From Metridium senile (Eukaryota > Cnidaria > Anthozoa > Actiniaria > Metridiidae), in assembly GCA_949775045.1 (NCBI GenBank), contig CATKSA010000077.1, positions 30,321-94,320 of the forward strand: a stretch of 64,000 nucleotides of DNA, in the 5' to 3' direction. The position numbers were made by a program, and so were the translations under genes. This document shows, one piece after another, positions 62,801 through 64,000 of the stretch. Positions within the stretch are counted from its first letter, which is position 1, and the number at the start of each line of letters is the position of its first letter. The notes under the pieces were generated by a model, which ran no database searches, was not told the origin of the DNA, and saw only the letters and a list, made by a program, of their open reading frames with translations.

Positions 62801-64000
62801 CTCTACATACAATATATCGGCACACTAACTCTGCTTACATGCTGATTGCAGTCACCGAAAATGTTATGGATGGGAGAGAAAATATCATAACGTCAAATCA
62901 AGTCAAAACGTAACGTTTAAAATATATATTTCTTACCTGACTGTATACGCGTCCAATCTTCAACTGAGCAATGAGAGGTAATGAAAGGCAAATGGTTTAT
63001 TGTTCAGTTTTATAACCGTGAAAAACAATAACGATACATGTCACAAACTGGTCCTAATGGCCACAATGATGACCTTAATGTCTTTTACGTTAATAATTTA
63101 GAAAAATTAACAGGATCAACTTACGAGAAATAAAGGTGACAAAAGTCGACAGAAACAAATATCACTATGATACATTGCATGCTATGATATCGAGAGTTTG
63201 GGACCATACGTTTTTCCTATTGTCTTCTGCGCTAACATAATCAATACCAATGTATAATGTGTTTTTCTTTTCCATTTCCTTGGCTCCTCCCATCAATAGG
63301 TGGGCGTATAATCTGTCATGGTTTTGCCAGACAACCATTGTTAATAGAACAAAGAAAATTAGAATCTATTCTAATGTAAACATGGTTAGCAAATAAGCAT
63401 AATAATGCCAACACTACAATCTACTACGCTCACCTATCAGTACCAACAATAGTGTAAAACACTCATTGTTATTTATTTGAATTTTGTGTTTATAAGGGAA
63501 TTGAACTGCTCGCTTTTAATGTGAAATACATAATTAATTAATTTAAGTTTTTATCATCGCCAAGGGTGAAAAAAAGGGTGCAAAAATTATTGAATTAAAT
63601 AAAATAAGGCTAAATTAAGGCTATAAATTAAAGCTAAACTAAGGATTAATTCTACAAGTAGCTTTCAAACTATTGTACTTAAGACAAACCCTTGTCAATT
63701 CTGCTTAATTGATCGATACAAGAAAAGGTAGGTTTAGGGAGGGACAACCAGCTAGCTCGCTCCACCCATTACTGAACCAACTGAACGGTCGAACTATTTA
63801 GAAAACTGAGTGAAATTCTGTAAGTTTGCGAAATAACTTTTAAAGAAACTTTTCTAGAGAAGCCGATCCAAACTAGTCGAGGGCTGACCACAGAGGTTAC
63901 CAAGGAACCAGTTGTTCAGACTGTATAGCGCTTCGCAACCAGTCAAGAACCGGTTTTCTTTACGAATACATGTTCATTTGTTATTGTCGACATTATCTGA

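Larger units (their letters stand above)
62361..64000. other. 5' flank of astacin copy 2 and right edge of unit 2
   Basis: Paralogous to 34808-36050, apart from the Penelope-like insertion. A CTTTTAG acceptor-like site lies about 20 nt before ATG, again implying an upstream non-coding exon I cannot place. From 63950 onward the sequence is outside the shared block. No gene is supported. Confidence 0.45.

Overview
The window looks like animal nuclear DNA, most probably from a cnidarian. It is AT-rich, with long introns bounded by canonical GT/AG sites and dense, nested transposons of many classes. Two short astacin metalloproteases are present, as are three multi-exon 'uncharacterised' protein families that I recall as multicopy in sea anemones and corals. 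The phylum call is inference; no rRNA, tRNA or other taxonomic marker is visible.

The backbone is a tandem segmental duplication. Unit 1 runs about 18.39-37.81 kb and unit 2 about 49.00-63.94 kb. Each carries a minus-strand, eight-exon, secreted astacin gene (stop codons near 19.59 and 49.58 kb, start codons at 34.807 and 62.360 kb). Each gene is followed downstream by the same 21-bp minisatellite, about 37 copies in unit 1 and 7 in unit 2. The unit 2 gene is complete (280 codons, zinc site, Met-turn, four cysteines). The unit 1 gene has a 2-nt length change in exon 3 and runs to a stop in exon 5, so it is called a pseudogene. Aligning the units by eye shows which transposons arrived after duplication, because each unit supplies an empty site for insertions in the other.

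Layout. 0-6.4 kb: BEL/Pao gag fragment, then two decayed intron-containing copies of cnidarian multicopy families. 8-14.1 kb: a DIRS-like retroelement cut by a 3.5-kb TIR element that holds further foldbacks. 14-18 kb: mostly unannotatable, with simple repeats. 18-38 kb: unit 1 with nested elements. 38.8-39.6 kb: relic of a RecQ-like helicase gene. 39.9-48.4 kb: an apparent 8.5-kb TIR element with one large spliced gene (zinc finger plus transposase-like region). 48.5-48.9 kb: LINE ORF1. 49-64 kb: unit 2, with a 2.85-kb TIR element carrying a cysteine-rich protein, a three-level nested insertion, and a Penelope-like fragment with a degenerate hammerhead-ribozyme core.

The strongest candidates for something undescribed are the 39.9-48.4 kb and 50.77-53.62 kb elements. 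Both appear to place 'host-like' uncharacterised proteins inside mobile DNA. All alignments were made by eye, so element boundaries are accurate to a few bases at best.
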